Assembly (NCBI GenBank): GCA_029379385.1
Contig: CM055607.1
Coordinates: 16,864,001 to 16,928,000, forward strand
Reading direction: 5' to 3'
Origin: Quillaja saponaria
Taxonomy: Eukaryota > Streptophyta > Magnoliopsida > Fabales > Quillajaceae
DNA length: 64,000 nucleotides
The position numbers were made by a program, and so were the translations under genes. The notes below the pieces were generated by a model. The model made no database searches, was not told where the DNA came from, and was given only the letters and a program-made list of their open reading frames with translations. Shown here piece after piece: positions 47,100 to 58,784 of the stretch; within the stretch, counting starts at the first letter, position 1, and every line of letters begins with the position of its first letter.

Positions 47100-48945
47100 T
47101 AGAGAAAATGAAGACATCATTTTTTCTCATCAAAATAAAAAAAATATAATTATGTCTTAGGAAATTTTAATTTTTCCGGATATAAACCATATAAATTAGA
47201 TGTTTTAATAGATATAGGTGCTACTACCAGCACATGTAGAATTAATACTTTACTTATAGAAAAATAGATAATAATGAAGCATCCTATTTTAGCTAAAGAA
47301 ATAGATGGCAGAGAAACTGTTATCGAATATAAAGATAAAAATATACCAATTTGGTTAGAAAATAAAAAATTTCTTATTCCAAAATTTTTATGCTTTCCAT
47401 TAATGCATAGAGACATGCTGAAATAATCTTCTACAAAAATATTTTCCTTTAGAATTAGATAATAATTTCTTAAAATTAACTTTAAGTGTATGTGTACCTA
47501 TACTTGTAGAACATAAGTATAGATGTGATAAAAGATTCGAGCCTTTTAAAACGAAAGGTGAGATTCAAACTTTAGAGACTTCATATTGGTTATACAAATA
47601 GTTAAAACCAAATTTTAGTGAAGACCCTTTAAAATTATGGGAAAAAAGTCCTAGATATTGTAGTTTAAAATTATCATATCCTAATAAAATAATTAGGGTG
47701 AAACTAATGGTCTATACTAAATAAGATATAGACGAGTTTGAAGTTTAAATTAAAGAATTATTAGAAAAAGGATTAATAGAATCAACTACTAGTTCATATT
47801 CTAATCCAGCTTTTATGGTAAGAAACTATTCTGAAATAAAAAGAGGAAAAACTAGGATGGTCATCAATTACAAAAGATTAAATCAAAATCTTGAATTTGA
47901 TGGTTATTTTATACCTAGAAAAGATGTTCTTGTTAATCAAACAAGACATGTTAAATATTTTAGCAAATTTGATTGTAAATCAGGTTTTTGACAATTAAAA
48001 TTAACTGAAAAGTCAAATCCATTCACTGCTTTCAGTGCTCCATATGGACATTATAAATGGACTGTTATGCCATTCGGTCTATGTAATACCCCACAAATTT
48101 TTTAAAGATAGATAGATAATATCTTTAAAGACATTAAAGATTTTTGTATTGTATACATAGATGATGTTCTTGTCTTTTCTAAAACAAAAAAGGAACATGG
48201 AACATATTTTAAAAAAGTTCGAAATATTTTCATAAAAAATGGAATTATCTTGAGTAAAAAAAAAAAGAAATAGAAAACAAGAAATAGAATTCTTAAGATT
48301 AGAATTAAGTCCTACAGGAATTCAATTACAAGATCATATTCTTATAAAAATTAAATATTTTCCTAATACCATTGTAAACAAAAAGTAACTACAAATTTTT
48401 TTAGGAATATTAAATTATGGAAGAAATTTTATAAAGGATTTATCCAAAAAGGAAAAACCTTTATTAGAAAAACTCAAAAAGAATAAATAATTCTTTTGGG
48501 AAGAAAAAGATTCTTTTATAGTTCAAAAAATAAGGATGAGATAAATAATCTTCCTACAGTTTATTTTCCTAGACAAGTAGATAAATTAATATTAGAAATA
48601 GATACCAGTGAAGAACACTGGGGAGCAGTTTTAAAAGCCATAGTAAATAAAGAAGAAAAAATTTAAGTCCAATGAAATTAATTATATTATTTATGAAAAA
48701 GAGCTTTTAGCTATAAAAAACGATCTAAAAAGATTTCATATTTATCTTGCACCAGAAAAATTTCTCATTCGTACTGATAACCAATTAGTAAAGAATTTTC
48801 TTAAATCAAGAAAAGGAGAAAAAAATCCAAGAATGATAAGATGGTATAATTTTATCTGTCAGTATTCTTTTGATATAGAACATATCAAAAATAAAAACAA
48901 TTTTCTTGCAAATTTCTTGAGCAGGAATGAACCAAAAGAAGGATA
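47100..48945 (+). pseudogene. Viral protease, reverse transcriptase and RNase H region (remnant)
   Basis: The protease motif LIDIGATTST lies at about 47202-47231. Reverse transcriptase follows, with RMVINYKRLNQN near 47857-47892, FDGYFIPRKDVLVNQT near 47898-47944, FGLCNTPQ near 48074-48097 and the catalytic YIDD at 48154-48165. RNase H has LEIDTSEEHWGAV near 48592-48630 and RTDNQ near 48772-48786. Stops and frame changes are scattered throughout, for example TGA at about 47989, a stop near 48105, and breaks near 48270 and 48660. The FDGYFIPRKD block is characteristic of Caulimoviridae and separates this from Ty3/gypsy RT. Confidence 0.9.
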
Positions 48946-49289
48946 AAAGTAAAAGACCTTTAGCCGAAACTACAGGTGAATGAAAAACAATAAAGCCAAA
49001 AATTAAGAATAATCCTAAACAAGGAAATTCCTCAAATATCCCTAAAAATCATGTTCAATGTTCTATGTAGCCAGCATATCCTAATTTTTCAATGTATAGT
49101 AGACCACTATACTACCAACCACCTCAACCAATAGCTTATAACCCTCACCAATATATTTAATACGTTCAAAATCCATTAAGTCAGTTTATGTCTTATGCAC
49201 AAACAGTGCAAAAAGTAGAAAGATTTATTGTTAATGAAAAGAAAGAAGAAACTAAGTAAGTTTCAGATTTTTTTTTACCCAGGATTACC

Positions 49290-50351
49290 AGAAAACCTCT
49301 ATAATCCTTTGAATTGAATATGAAAATCCCATATTCTTGAAAAGAAATCAGCATTTCAAAAATATATGGGAAAGTTAACTGAAAAATTGGTAAACCAAGC
49401 CAATATCTTTAAAATTTTTAAAATGTTAACCAAAAAGGTTTTTAAAGAAGTAAATTGGGATAAAGAAATTAATTTTTCCCAAATTAATACAATTCTAGAA
49501 CTCTCAAAACTATTAGGAAGTCAGCAAGATGATGATCTGGTCTTTTAGAAAGTCACATAAAAAAAGCCAAGATGATTCTCCCAATAAAATTATCTTTCAG
49601 AATAACAAGCAGCATAGACAATGCTTATCATTTCAAACTTATAGAAAAATTAGAACAATTTTCCTTCATTATTCATATCTCTTCTGATTATTAGGATATA
49701 ATCAATATTTCAAAATTAACACTCTGTGTCTCTTTTGAAAATCTTGACATAAAAAATGTTGAGATGAGATTTGTTAAAATCATTATCCTAGAAAAGGATA
49801 TATTTGATAAAATCTCATATCTTTGTTCTTTTTTCAAAACCTATGATTCTCTATACAATCATAAAAGATGAGTCAAGTTCTATGTTCACCCTCAGTATTA
49901 CCAATATGATGAGATATTTTTAAAGAAAAATTCTATCAGCCTTATCAGATCTACACTTTAACCAAAACAGTATATCATGATTTTAACCTCTCAAATGAAT
50001 ATGAAACTCTTAGAGCCAGATAAGCTATCACAGGAGATCAATAATACATCAGATGTCTTCGATAGTTAGTCAAAAATGCAAATTACATTCGAAGTGAAGA
50101 TTATTTTACTACAACAGATGAAAGAAAAAAATATTTGCTACAATGCTTCCTGTACACTATAAAAGATCAAAAAAACAAATAGATATTTGTGATCAAATAG
50201 TAAGAAAAATAAAAAATTTCGAGGCAGAAGGCCTTGAAGACTTAATTGATGATGCTGTGATGGAGCAAGAGTTAGCTGACAAAGCTGCTAGGAATAACAG
50301 CAGAAGCGATGGTGCCAACTTATTTGACAGTGTTACAGAACATAACATTTA
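49290..50351 (+). pseudogene. Candidate viral transactivator/viroplasmin region (remnant)
   Basis: A coding-like stretch follows RNase H. It includes frames at 49366-49548 and 50143-50352, the latter ending in a charged helix (DLIDDAVMEQELADKAARNN). Several genera carry a translation transactivator gene in this place. I see no decisive motif, so the call is positional. Confidence 0.4.
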
Positions 50352-50392
50352 AAACATGATGGAACCATGGCCACGACAACTCCACCACTGAA

Positions 50393-50515
50393 AGATGACA
50401 AGTCATTATCTAAAAAATACAGAAAGATAGCAAGTCATTATCTGAATAAGATAAAAAGATGGCATGTCATTATCTGAAAAAAAAAAAAAAGATGACAGAT
50501 CACTATCTGAGAGAG
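50393..50515 (+). repeat. Four about 33-bp tandem repeats upstream of the viral TATA box
   Basis: Units starting near 50393, 50426, 50458 and 50491 share GATGACAAGTCATTATCTGA-like sequence followed by an A-rich spacer. They end about 80 bases before the TATA box, in the position of pararetroviral enhancer modules. Confidence 0.75.
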
Positions 50516-50590
50516 ATAGCTCAATTAAATAAAGATAAAGCACATCTAACTTTAGACAAGGAAATCTACTTTACAAAAAGAAAAGAGATT

Positions 50591-50640
50591 TCTTTATATT
50601 TGATTTTATCTCTTGTAATCTTATCTAGATAGGATTTTTT
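50591..50640 (+). promoter_or_regulatory. Candidate pregenomic RNA promoter (TATA box)
   Basis: TTTCTTTATATTTGATTTT contains a TATA-like box at about 50594-50601. The primer site lies about 175 bases downstream. By analogy with 35S-type promoters, transcription would start about 30 bases after the box. Whether it still works is unknown. Confidence 0.5.
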
Positions 50641-50773
50641 TCCTATGAAAGGAGAAGAGGTTTCAACACCTAAAATCATCTTGAATACTACGATCTTCTT
50701 CCACCTCTATCTTAATACTCATCTATACATCCTCTGTAAAAATATCCTACCTTCTGCTAATATCCCCTGTAAA

Positions 50774-50785
50774 TGGTATCAGAGC
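50774..50785 (+). other. Viral minus-strand primer binding site (tRNA-Met)
   Basis: TGGTATCAGAGC is the 12-base complement of the initiator tRNA-Met 3' end used by Caulimoviridae, and it defines position 1 of such genomes. It is intact here. Confidence 0.9.
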
Positions 50786-50799
50786 CTGTAAGAAACAAA

Positions 50800-50862
50800 A
50801 ACTGATATCTTGTATCAGTAGCTTGTACCAGTAGCTAGTACCAGTAGGTTGTACCTATAATG
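50800..50862 (+). repeat. Short tandem repeats after the primer site
   Basis: Four imperfect units of 13-14 bases (TTGTATCAGTAGC, TTGTACCAGTAGC, TAGTACCAGTAGG, TTGTACCTATAAT) follow the primer site in the viral leader. Confidence 0.75.
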
Positions 50863-51203
50863 GTGATTCTCTGTAATAATATTTGAAGTTATTATCTGTA
50901 AGTTTTACTTTTTCTCATCTTCTATTTCTACTATTTGTTCTTCATTTCTGGTTGTTTATTATCTTATATTCTTAGGGATTAGTAACTTTTGCTTGGGTTA
51001 TTATTGGTCGATGATAGACTGTTGTTTACCCGTAATTTGAAGTGAAATTATAATCCTCAAGAGGTCTTCGGAACCATAAACGATCTAGCATGGAACATGT
51101 TAGGTGCATCATAATATATGATAAAAAAGAAAAACTTTATGATCATAATCTTCATATAGATATTACAGCAGAAAAAACTGTTAGTAGTATAAGTAGAGTT
51201 TTA

Positions 51204-51729
51204 AAATTTCTAGTAGACTTATCTATTTTTAATTTTGAAAAAATTAATCAAAAACAAGAAAAATATTAGATAATTTTAAAGATTATCATGTTCAGCAAGA
51301 TCATGAAATTCGTAGGTTATATTACAATACTGATATATGTACTTTAAAAGAAAAAGTAAAATCCAATAAAAACTCTAAACAAGAGTTTGAAGTCATAAAA
51401 GAAATAATAGAGTATTGGAAGAGTCGTTATATCAAAGAACCTGATATAACAAAAATAAATTAATTAATAAAAATGATGCAAGATTTATTTGTTCAGAACG
51501 AACAATTAATGAAGTAAAACAATTATGAAATATTATTAAATATTTTTGATGATGAAAGTGATTCTGATCTAAAATTATTTACATTTGAAAACTTAATCAC
51601 AATCAGTGATGAAAGTTCAGAGTATTCTGAGGATGAAAAAACATAGTTAGAAAAATATGAACAAAAAGGTAAAAGAAAGATTGAGGAACCAGATCCCTTA
51701 GATCTTGATCCCGAAACTAAAATCTATTC
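51204..51729 (+). repeat. Right terminal repeat of the viral integrant
   Basis: This is the second copy of 44461-44968. It stops abruptly after AATCTATTC, where sequence homologous to the LTR at 58054 begins. Confidence 0.85.
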
Positions 51730-51730
51730 A

Positions 51731-52456
51731 AAGTGAAAATGTTATGTAGGCTGGTACTCGTTGGCCGTTTGATTGTTTTGCGTAATAGTATTGCTCTGAT
51801 TAATTTGTAGTCCTGTGTGTCATGTAAAATGTGAATTGTTATATGAATAATGTTATGTAATGTTACGATATATATGTTATATACCTGTGTTGTGTGATGC
51901 TGGTACCCTTTGAGTACGATTTTTCACTCACGGAGTTCATAGGACTCACCCTTCTTTGTGGATAATATATATATATATATTAGTGATAAGAGTTCAGTAC
52001 ATGGCATCACCGAGTTTATGACTTGTCAAATGAGTGCGGCATGATATTTTCAGGATCTTAGATTTGCAGTTAAGGATGAAAGTTTGCAGTCACACTAGAA
52101 CTGTAAGGTGTCTAATTTTGGTATGATATTAAAGTCTAGTTATTTGTTTTGGGTAGGATGTGGACGAAGCGGAGCTCCTTGTTATATTAATGTTATTATT
52201 GCATGAGATCACAAACATATGAGTTTGTATTTTGAGGCATGTTCCATATGGTTAGGGACCTCTTTTAATAATTTTCAGTAAATTGTTAACTATTTCAGTA
52301 AATAAAACTTTTTCAATGAATGTTTGTTTTATAAAAGTTACTTTTATCTTTTGGATAGGCCAAGAGTCATGTTTGTCACTTTGTTTTGGAGTTAGGGTTA
52401 CAGAGGTTTGGTTCTCCAGTCCTCCGGTTAGTCATGCCTCAGTGAGGGGTGTGACA
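51731..52456 (+). repeat. Truncated 5' LTR (last 726 bp)
   Basis: About 90% identical by eye to 58054-58784. It ends GGGGTGTGACA just before the primer site. Its first about 2.7 kb are missing, replaced by the viral integrant. Confidence 0.85.
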
Positions 52457-55360
52457 AGTTGGTATCAGAGTTTAGGGTTAGAGGTCCGTGACTGCAAATG
52501 TGGGACGTTATTGCTTTGTTTACATATGTTACTCGGGGCATATGTAGACTTGGTGATACGTTCTAATTCATCCTAAAACTTCAAGTTATGATCCTTTAAC
52601 ATGCCATTCTTGACCTTATATGATAGGTAAGTCTTAAATTCGATTGTGTTTCCATAGACTCGATAACGTGTGATTGTTGTGTTATGAGTCATGTGAGACA
52701 ATGAAATATCTGCTTTGACTAAGAATTAACTAGTTCTCAAGTGTCTTTGATAAGAAATTCAGATTGTAGAAGAATACAAATGGTTCAACTGAAATCTTAG
52801 TTTAGTAATAGTAACTTCCGCAAGAGTCAACTCCACCAGTTTAGTTCAATAAACTAACCAGCCGTATGTTAGGTTAATATACTTAAGACTTTTATAATTA
52901 CAATAGAGAGTAAAGGAGATAAGAGACCTATTTGACATGTATTATCATAGAGAAATGAACCGTGAAAATGTAGAAATATGTCTAGCCCATTCACTTTCTT
53001 CATTTCCAAAAGATATAAAAAGTTTCCTTTTCTAATGTTAAGTTTGTAAACCAATATTGATATTGAACATCGATGCCTAGAGTCAACACACTCATTGACT
53101 AAAAAAATAAAATTTAAATTATCTTAAATCCGTGTGTGATAATTCTCACCCATAATTCATATACATTCCTTATTAAACTGAGAGGGTGAAATACTTGAAT
53201 ATTTGTCATTGTGTGGCTTCATGAAAATACAACCGCCTCGCTTTTCGAATGTAGACTTTGTTTGAGACTCGTTATTTCCTCGAAGGAGTTTGATTAGTTA
53301 TGTGTGACTTTTTAGTTTTATTTTGTCAGAGCAGAGGATTTAGTTAGTTGTCAATTACATAACGTGACATAGGAGTGAAATCAGGTGTTGGGTAGTGGGG
53401 GATGAAGTCAAATTCACCCGTTTGATTTGAGTTTAATGAAGTTTTCTTTTGAATATTAAGGTTTACTAGTATAGTCCACTAAAGATGTGGTTTTACTTCA
53501 TGTTCTACCTTATCAATTAAGTTTTTGTTTTCCAATAAATTAGGATTGCTCTTTGTATCCTTCAACCGATAATATTGCCTAAGAAGATAAATTAGACATT
53601 TCCTTATTTTGAATTTTTCATGTTTAGCCAATAATCATTTTTCAGTCATGATTTTCCATACCTTCTCTAACAGAATGTGCGCTTGTAAGTATGGGTTGAC
53701 TTCATTTTCTGTCTTTAGTCTTGAATCTACTTTGAAATAATTCATGCATAATTAAGTTGCTATTTCTCCTCCGTTCTTCAATATCGATTGAAGCATTACA
53801 GAGGTAAACACAATCTGAAAATATAAACTATATTTTCAATATCGATTCTAAAAAGAGACGATACATACCGTTAGTTCGTGAACAACTAATTATTGTATAA
53901 ATTAGTATAGGTTCTATGTATAGTCAATAAAGTCATTTTAAAAGATGTAAGAAAATCATTAATTTGTTTCAAAGACTAAAAATGACCAGTGTTAATAAAA
54001 GTCATTGTTCGTTTTTGTAAAGTATTCGATTAGGCAAGGATTTACAAATATACCGTACGTGAAATTGATATTGTGTAGATAATTAGCTTCGCATACTCTG
54101 GTATCACGAAATCATAATTGAAAATTTATTTCAATTATTTGCAAATTATAACGGTCAAAGTATATGGTAGTATATGTATATAGAAGATAAGTGTCGGATA
54201 TTTTAAGTCTTTCAATCAATTAATTTAATCTTTATAATGTGCATGTAATACTAGTACTCTGTTGGACTGAGAGGAAATATGGTAGCTTTTGCACACTATA
54301 TATATGTATATATTTGAATTGTTATGTAAATAGAATATATTTTTATTCATTCTTCAGAAGAAATATGAAAATTAAGGAGTTATTGTTAACTAAGGAAAAT
54401 AGTTATTTTAATGATCATAATAAAATAAACTCCTTTAGGTTATACATGATACTGTTTATATTCTTACTTTCTTCTTCTCTTCGATTTCATTTGAATACAA
54501 GACTTTTAAATTAGTATTTCTAAGTCCATCTCATTGGAAATTTTGATTTAAAGAAACTTTAATAAGACATCAAATAATCATTTTAGATCAAAACATAAGT
54601 TTAAGTGAAACCCATGAATAAGTTTTGATCTTCTTAGGTAAGTAATTTTGTACATAACAACTTCTTAGTTACAATTTTTGAATTTCTTTAAGTTTTGACA
54701 TCAAAGAAATAAGGAGTGACATGTGAAGTATTTTTTTTTAGATAAATCCTTCGAGTATTGAAATTTATTGGGTGTAGTGGATGTTTATAGAACTTCTTTA
54801 TCAGAAAGTGGGGTATCCTGTTGAATTTTTCATTTTCAATTATAAATTGTAAATTTAAGAAAATAGAATGCTAATTTATTTCACTTATGTAATTACTTAA
54901 TTTAATTCATCAATTTAAGTTTTTGATAAAGAATATGATAATGGCTTTAAGTATGGATTGGGGTTTAGGTGTCTAATTAACAGAGGGGCGTAGCGAAAGT
55001 ATGGTGAAGTGTCTTGGTAAAAGTGCTAAGTTTCATATTTTAAAAGGTTAATTTCATTTTAAAGGAATTGGATTAAAATTTCATGTAATTTGGTCAGTGT
55101 ATAACCAATCTTGAACCTAACGTGTGAGAAGTAATCAACGACGAGTATAAGCAGACAAGTCTGTAGATTTCAACCCATTTTTCTTTGAAAACTAAGAAGC
55201 AAGTTTGTAAATTTCCTTTGGTGAAAATTATTTGGTAGTAATCTTCTGGAAAATCGAAGTTACATTGAAACAGTAATATCTATATTAGACTTAGATAAGC
55301 AATTCACTTGTATCCTTTGTTATTGAAATTCAGGACGAATTTCTTTTAAGGGGGAGAGAT
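52457..55360 (+). other. Retroelement internal region, non-coding
   Basis: It opens with the tRNA-Met primer site 52459-52470 and closes with the polypurine tract. No conserved protein motif is visible in any frame. The few open frames (52869-53054 minus and 54239-54514 plus) look like chance. Confidence 0.65.
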
Positions 55361-58300
55361 TGTGATGACCCTCAAAACCCGGGATATGAGTAAATTTTAG
55401 TTATAAAATAATAAATACGAAAACAAATTAGTTAAATAGTACTATAAGAAAATTATTATAATCTGATAATTTAGTATAGATTTTAAGTTTGTGTGTATAA
55501 TTTGATATTGTATAGTACAGAAAATTTTGGCCAATAAAAAAAAATTAAATGGATTGAATAAGTAATATATATTATAACCCAATATACATATGTAATGAAA
55601 TAAAATAAAATTCCACCACATTATGGGTTAACTTGGAGCTAGATTTTTATTTTATGTAAATCTTGAGATAAATAAAGCTAGTCTAGGGATACAATAAATT
55701 AGAATAAAATCAATAATTATAATGAATATATGAACTATCACCACAAATTTCAGCTAAAATTATTATCATTAAATTGTATATTTTATCATTTTATTTTTTG
55801 TCTTTCTCTCCACTATATTACACCGATTTGCTCAAAATTCTTCCATTATATTTCTCTCTGTCGTGCCATTCTCTTGCTTCGCCCCCTGTTTTCCTCTTGA
55901 TCCGGCCGTGAGCTCCTCCACTCTTGGCAGCTTAATTTAACTCTTTGGAGAGTCATCTCCTTCCTTTTCTCTTGTAGGCCATGGGAGCTTTATTTTGGAA
56001 GAGCTAAGGAGCTGGAATTCAACCCCATTGGCAGCCAAGCTCCTACCTCCTCCATACCATAAATTTTTCTGCACTTCTAACCCTCATAGGTCGTGTAACC
56101 TTTTGAGGCAACTTTATCTCTCCTCTTCCTTACGTCTCAACCGTGAAGCAGCCACCAAAATTGATTTGACTCCGCCATGGATTTACTGTTATAGCAACTG
56201 AGCTGTTTCTCTTTTCTCTTTGTTATTCTAGTTGTGTGAGTGTGTTTGTGAATCTTGAGCAACTGGGTAGCAGTAGTGTCAACGATCCTGTAGCTATGTG
56301 TGTGACAGTACATTCCCTTGCATATTGCTTACACGTGAGTATTTGTAGTTTGGTGTAGCCATCAAGCTTTATGTTAAGTTTCCTTGTAGCACTGGCCAAA
56401 CCATCCTTGCCCTTTAGTCGTGGAAGTCCTTGTGTGGTGAAGAACGGTTATTAGAAGGTGCTGCTGCCATGAATTAAACAAGGCAACCATGGGTTTCTTA
56501 GAAGCTTGAGGTGTGAACTTCTAACCAATCTCTTTCTTTAGGTAAATTTATATACAAATTTATATACCTATAATTGTGGTTAAGGATGTAAAACAAATAG
56601 CTTAGGAGGATGAAAATTTCTTGAAGATAGTAATAATTAGTAAATTGCTTGTGTTGTTGGAAAATATGTGATGTAAGCTTTTGATTTCCTTAATTAATTG
56701 AAACCAATTTTTTTTAGCTTGATGTGGGAAATACAAGTAAGGAAGGAAGTGATAGAATTATGTTAACTCTTTTAAGGTATATATGTACACACATGTACAC
56801 ATAAAGGGAACTTAGGAATACTTTTTAAGGTGTATGATAAAATGCTTAAAAGAATTTAATTGTTATTCTTTTGATTTTTGTATAAGAAGGGGGTGAAAAG
56901 TTTGGAAAGAAAATTTGAATTGATAGAGCAATGTTAATGGGAATCATAAGTGGGTAGTATGCTATTGGAGGATTAGGTGTTAATTGTTGTTAAATCTTTA
57001 TAATTCAAGTTTGTAGGAATTCTTGAATGATTAACTTAACTTTAAAGTTAGTAACATAAATATAAGTAAAATACATTCTAGGGATTTAGGTTTATTTTTA
57101 TGGATAGATATACATATACACAAGAAATGAAGTCGGTTATCCTTAAGGCGTTTATTAAAAGACCTAAAAGAAAATAATCGTAGTGTATTAATTAAAACTT
57201 AGTATGTTTGATTCTTGGTAATTAGTTGTTAGTTGAATTTAAATAAAAAGTCTAAGAACACAAAGTAAAACATCAATGGTTATATAGTTAAGAAAAATGG
57301 GAAAATCTTGAAACTTGGATGGAGTGATATTGGAAATCCATAACTCAAGCTCCTAATTGATTTTAAATGGTTAATTTAACATGAACTCAGTGCTTGGAAA
57401 ATGAGTATTATGGACGTAAGGGTTTGGTGTTAATTTCTTGGTATGTATATGTATAACATATCTACATACATGAATCGAAATTAAGGTTGTCCTCAAGACA
57501 GTTAGTACTAGGCCTAAAAGGAATTGGTTTAACTCTAAAAAAAAAAAAAAATGTGTGCAAGTGAATATATAAATAAGTCTTAGTAATTAGAAGATTATAA
57601 CTATGAAGTTTATAAACTAAATAATATTTGAAAATATGATTTCTAGCTCAGGAGCATGTTATTGATTCAACGACGCATATGAATGCGAGATGAGGTGAGC
57701 AATATCAATATATGGTGAGTGGTTAATTGTTGCCTTAAAGGACTAGATTATTATGTGTAGTTTATGTGTAGTTAAATAAGTGTACTAAGTTCAATTTTTA
57801 GTTATTTTTTTTAAGACATGCTTGTTTGAAATTGTTTGTGATTGATAAGGGCCAATAAATTTGAAATTTTTCCAAAAGACAATAATTTTATTTCCACATT
57901 AAGGTCCAGGTGCACCTAGGACATTCTGAATTGGATCTCTGAGATACTCTGATTCTGATTTTGATCAATGTTTTCAAAATTGAGTACTCAGCCCTAGTGG
58001 GATGGATTATGTAAAGAGAATTGATCAGTTGTGCTGGCACATAAATGCCCGATAGGGGAGTGAAAATGTTGTGCGAGATTGGGTTACTCGTTGGCCCTTT
58101 GATTGTTTTGCGTGATAGTATTGCTCTGATTAATTTATGGTCCTGTGTGTCATGTAAAATGTGAATTGTTATATGAATAACATTATATGATGTTACTATA
58201 TATATGTTATATACCTATATTGTGTGATGCTGGTATCCCTTGGGTACAATTTTTCACTCACGGAGTCCATAAGACTCACCTTTTTTTGTGGATATATATA

Positions 58301-58784
58301 TTTTTTTTAGTGACAGGAGTTCAGTACATGGCGTCACCGAGTTTATGACTTGCCGAATGAGTGCGGCAAGATATTTTAAGGATCTCAGATTTGTAGTCAA
58401 GGATGAAAGTTTGCAGTCACACTAGAACTGTGAGGTGTCTAATTTTGGTATGATGTAAGAGTCAAGTTATTTGTTTTGGGTAGGATATGGATAGAGCAGA
58501 GCTCCTTGTTGTATTGGTGTTATTGTTGCATAAGATCACAAGCATATAGGTTTGTATTTTGAGGCATGTTCTATATGGTTGGGGACATATGCTAATATTT
58601 TTTAGTAAATTGTTAACTATTTTAGCAAATAAAAGTTTTACAATGAATGTTTGTTTTATAAAAGTTACTTTTATCCTTGGGATGGGCCAAGAGTCATGTT
58701 TGTTACTTTGTTTTGGAGTCAGGGTTAGGGAGGTTTGGTTCTTTAGTCCCTCGGGCCAGTCATGCCTCCCTGAGGGGCGTGACA
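55361..58784 (+). repeat. 3' LTR (3.42 kb)
   Basis: It begins TGTGATGACCCTCAAAACCC and ends GAGGGGCGTGACA, so the termini TGT...ACA are inverted. The interior has scattered poly-A runs, repeated ATATACATATAC-like words (near 56778, 57107, 57441) and no gene. The final 731 bp match the truncated 5' LTR. Confidence 0.85.

Larger units (their letters stand above)
44461..51729 (+). mobile_element. Endogenous caulimovirid (pararetrovirus) integrant with redundant ends, decayed
   Basis: This is an old copy of a plant pararetrovirus. In order it holds a coiled-coil-rich region, a coat-protein-type zinc finger (45876-45926), a region in the movement-protein position, an aspartic protease, reverse transcriptase (YIDD at 48154-48165) and RNase H. 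A candidate transactivator region, a TATA box, a tRNA-Met primer site (50774-50785) and the start of the first ORF region follow again. 44461-44968 recurs as 51204-51729 (about 85-90% alike by eye). The insert therefore covers one full circle of about 6.75 kb plus about 0.5 kb. The order coat, movement, pol, then a separate downstream region resembles cavemoviruses and solendoviruses more than badnaviruses; genus placement is inference. All frames carry many stops and indels, so it cannot encode a virus as it stands. Confidence 0.88.
51731..58784 (+). mobile_element. Long-LTR retrotransposon lacking recognisable pol (LARD-like), 5' LTR truncated
   Basis: The 5' LTR fragment is 51731-52456. 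A primer site follows at 52459-52470 (TTGGTATCAGAG), then the internal region 52457-55360. A polypurine tract (AAGGGGGAGAGA near 55349-55359) precedes the complete 3' LTR 55361-58784. The internal 2.9 kb has no gag, protease, RT or integrase that I can detect. The GACGAATTTCTTTTAAGGGG context before the LTR is typical of Ty3/gypsy chromoviruses. I infer a non-autonomous or eroded element. Confidence 0.8.

Noticed and set aside
44461..51729. Reading the two end repeats of the viral insert as LTRs of a retrotransposon
   Set aside because: The repeats lie within coding sequence, lack TG...CA termini and are not next to the primer site, and the RT block is of caulimovirid type.
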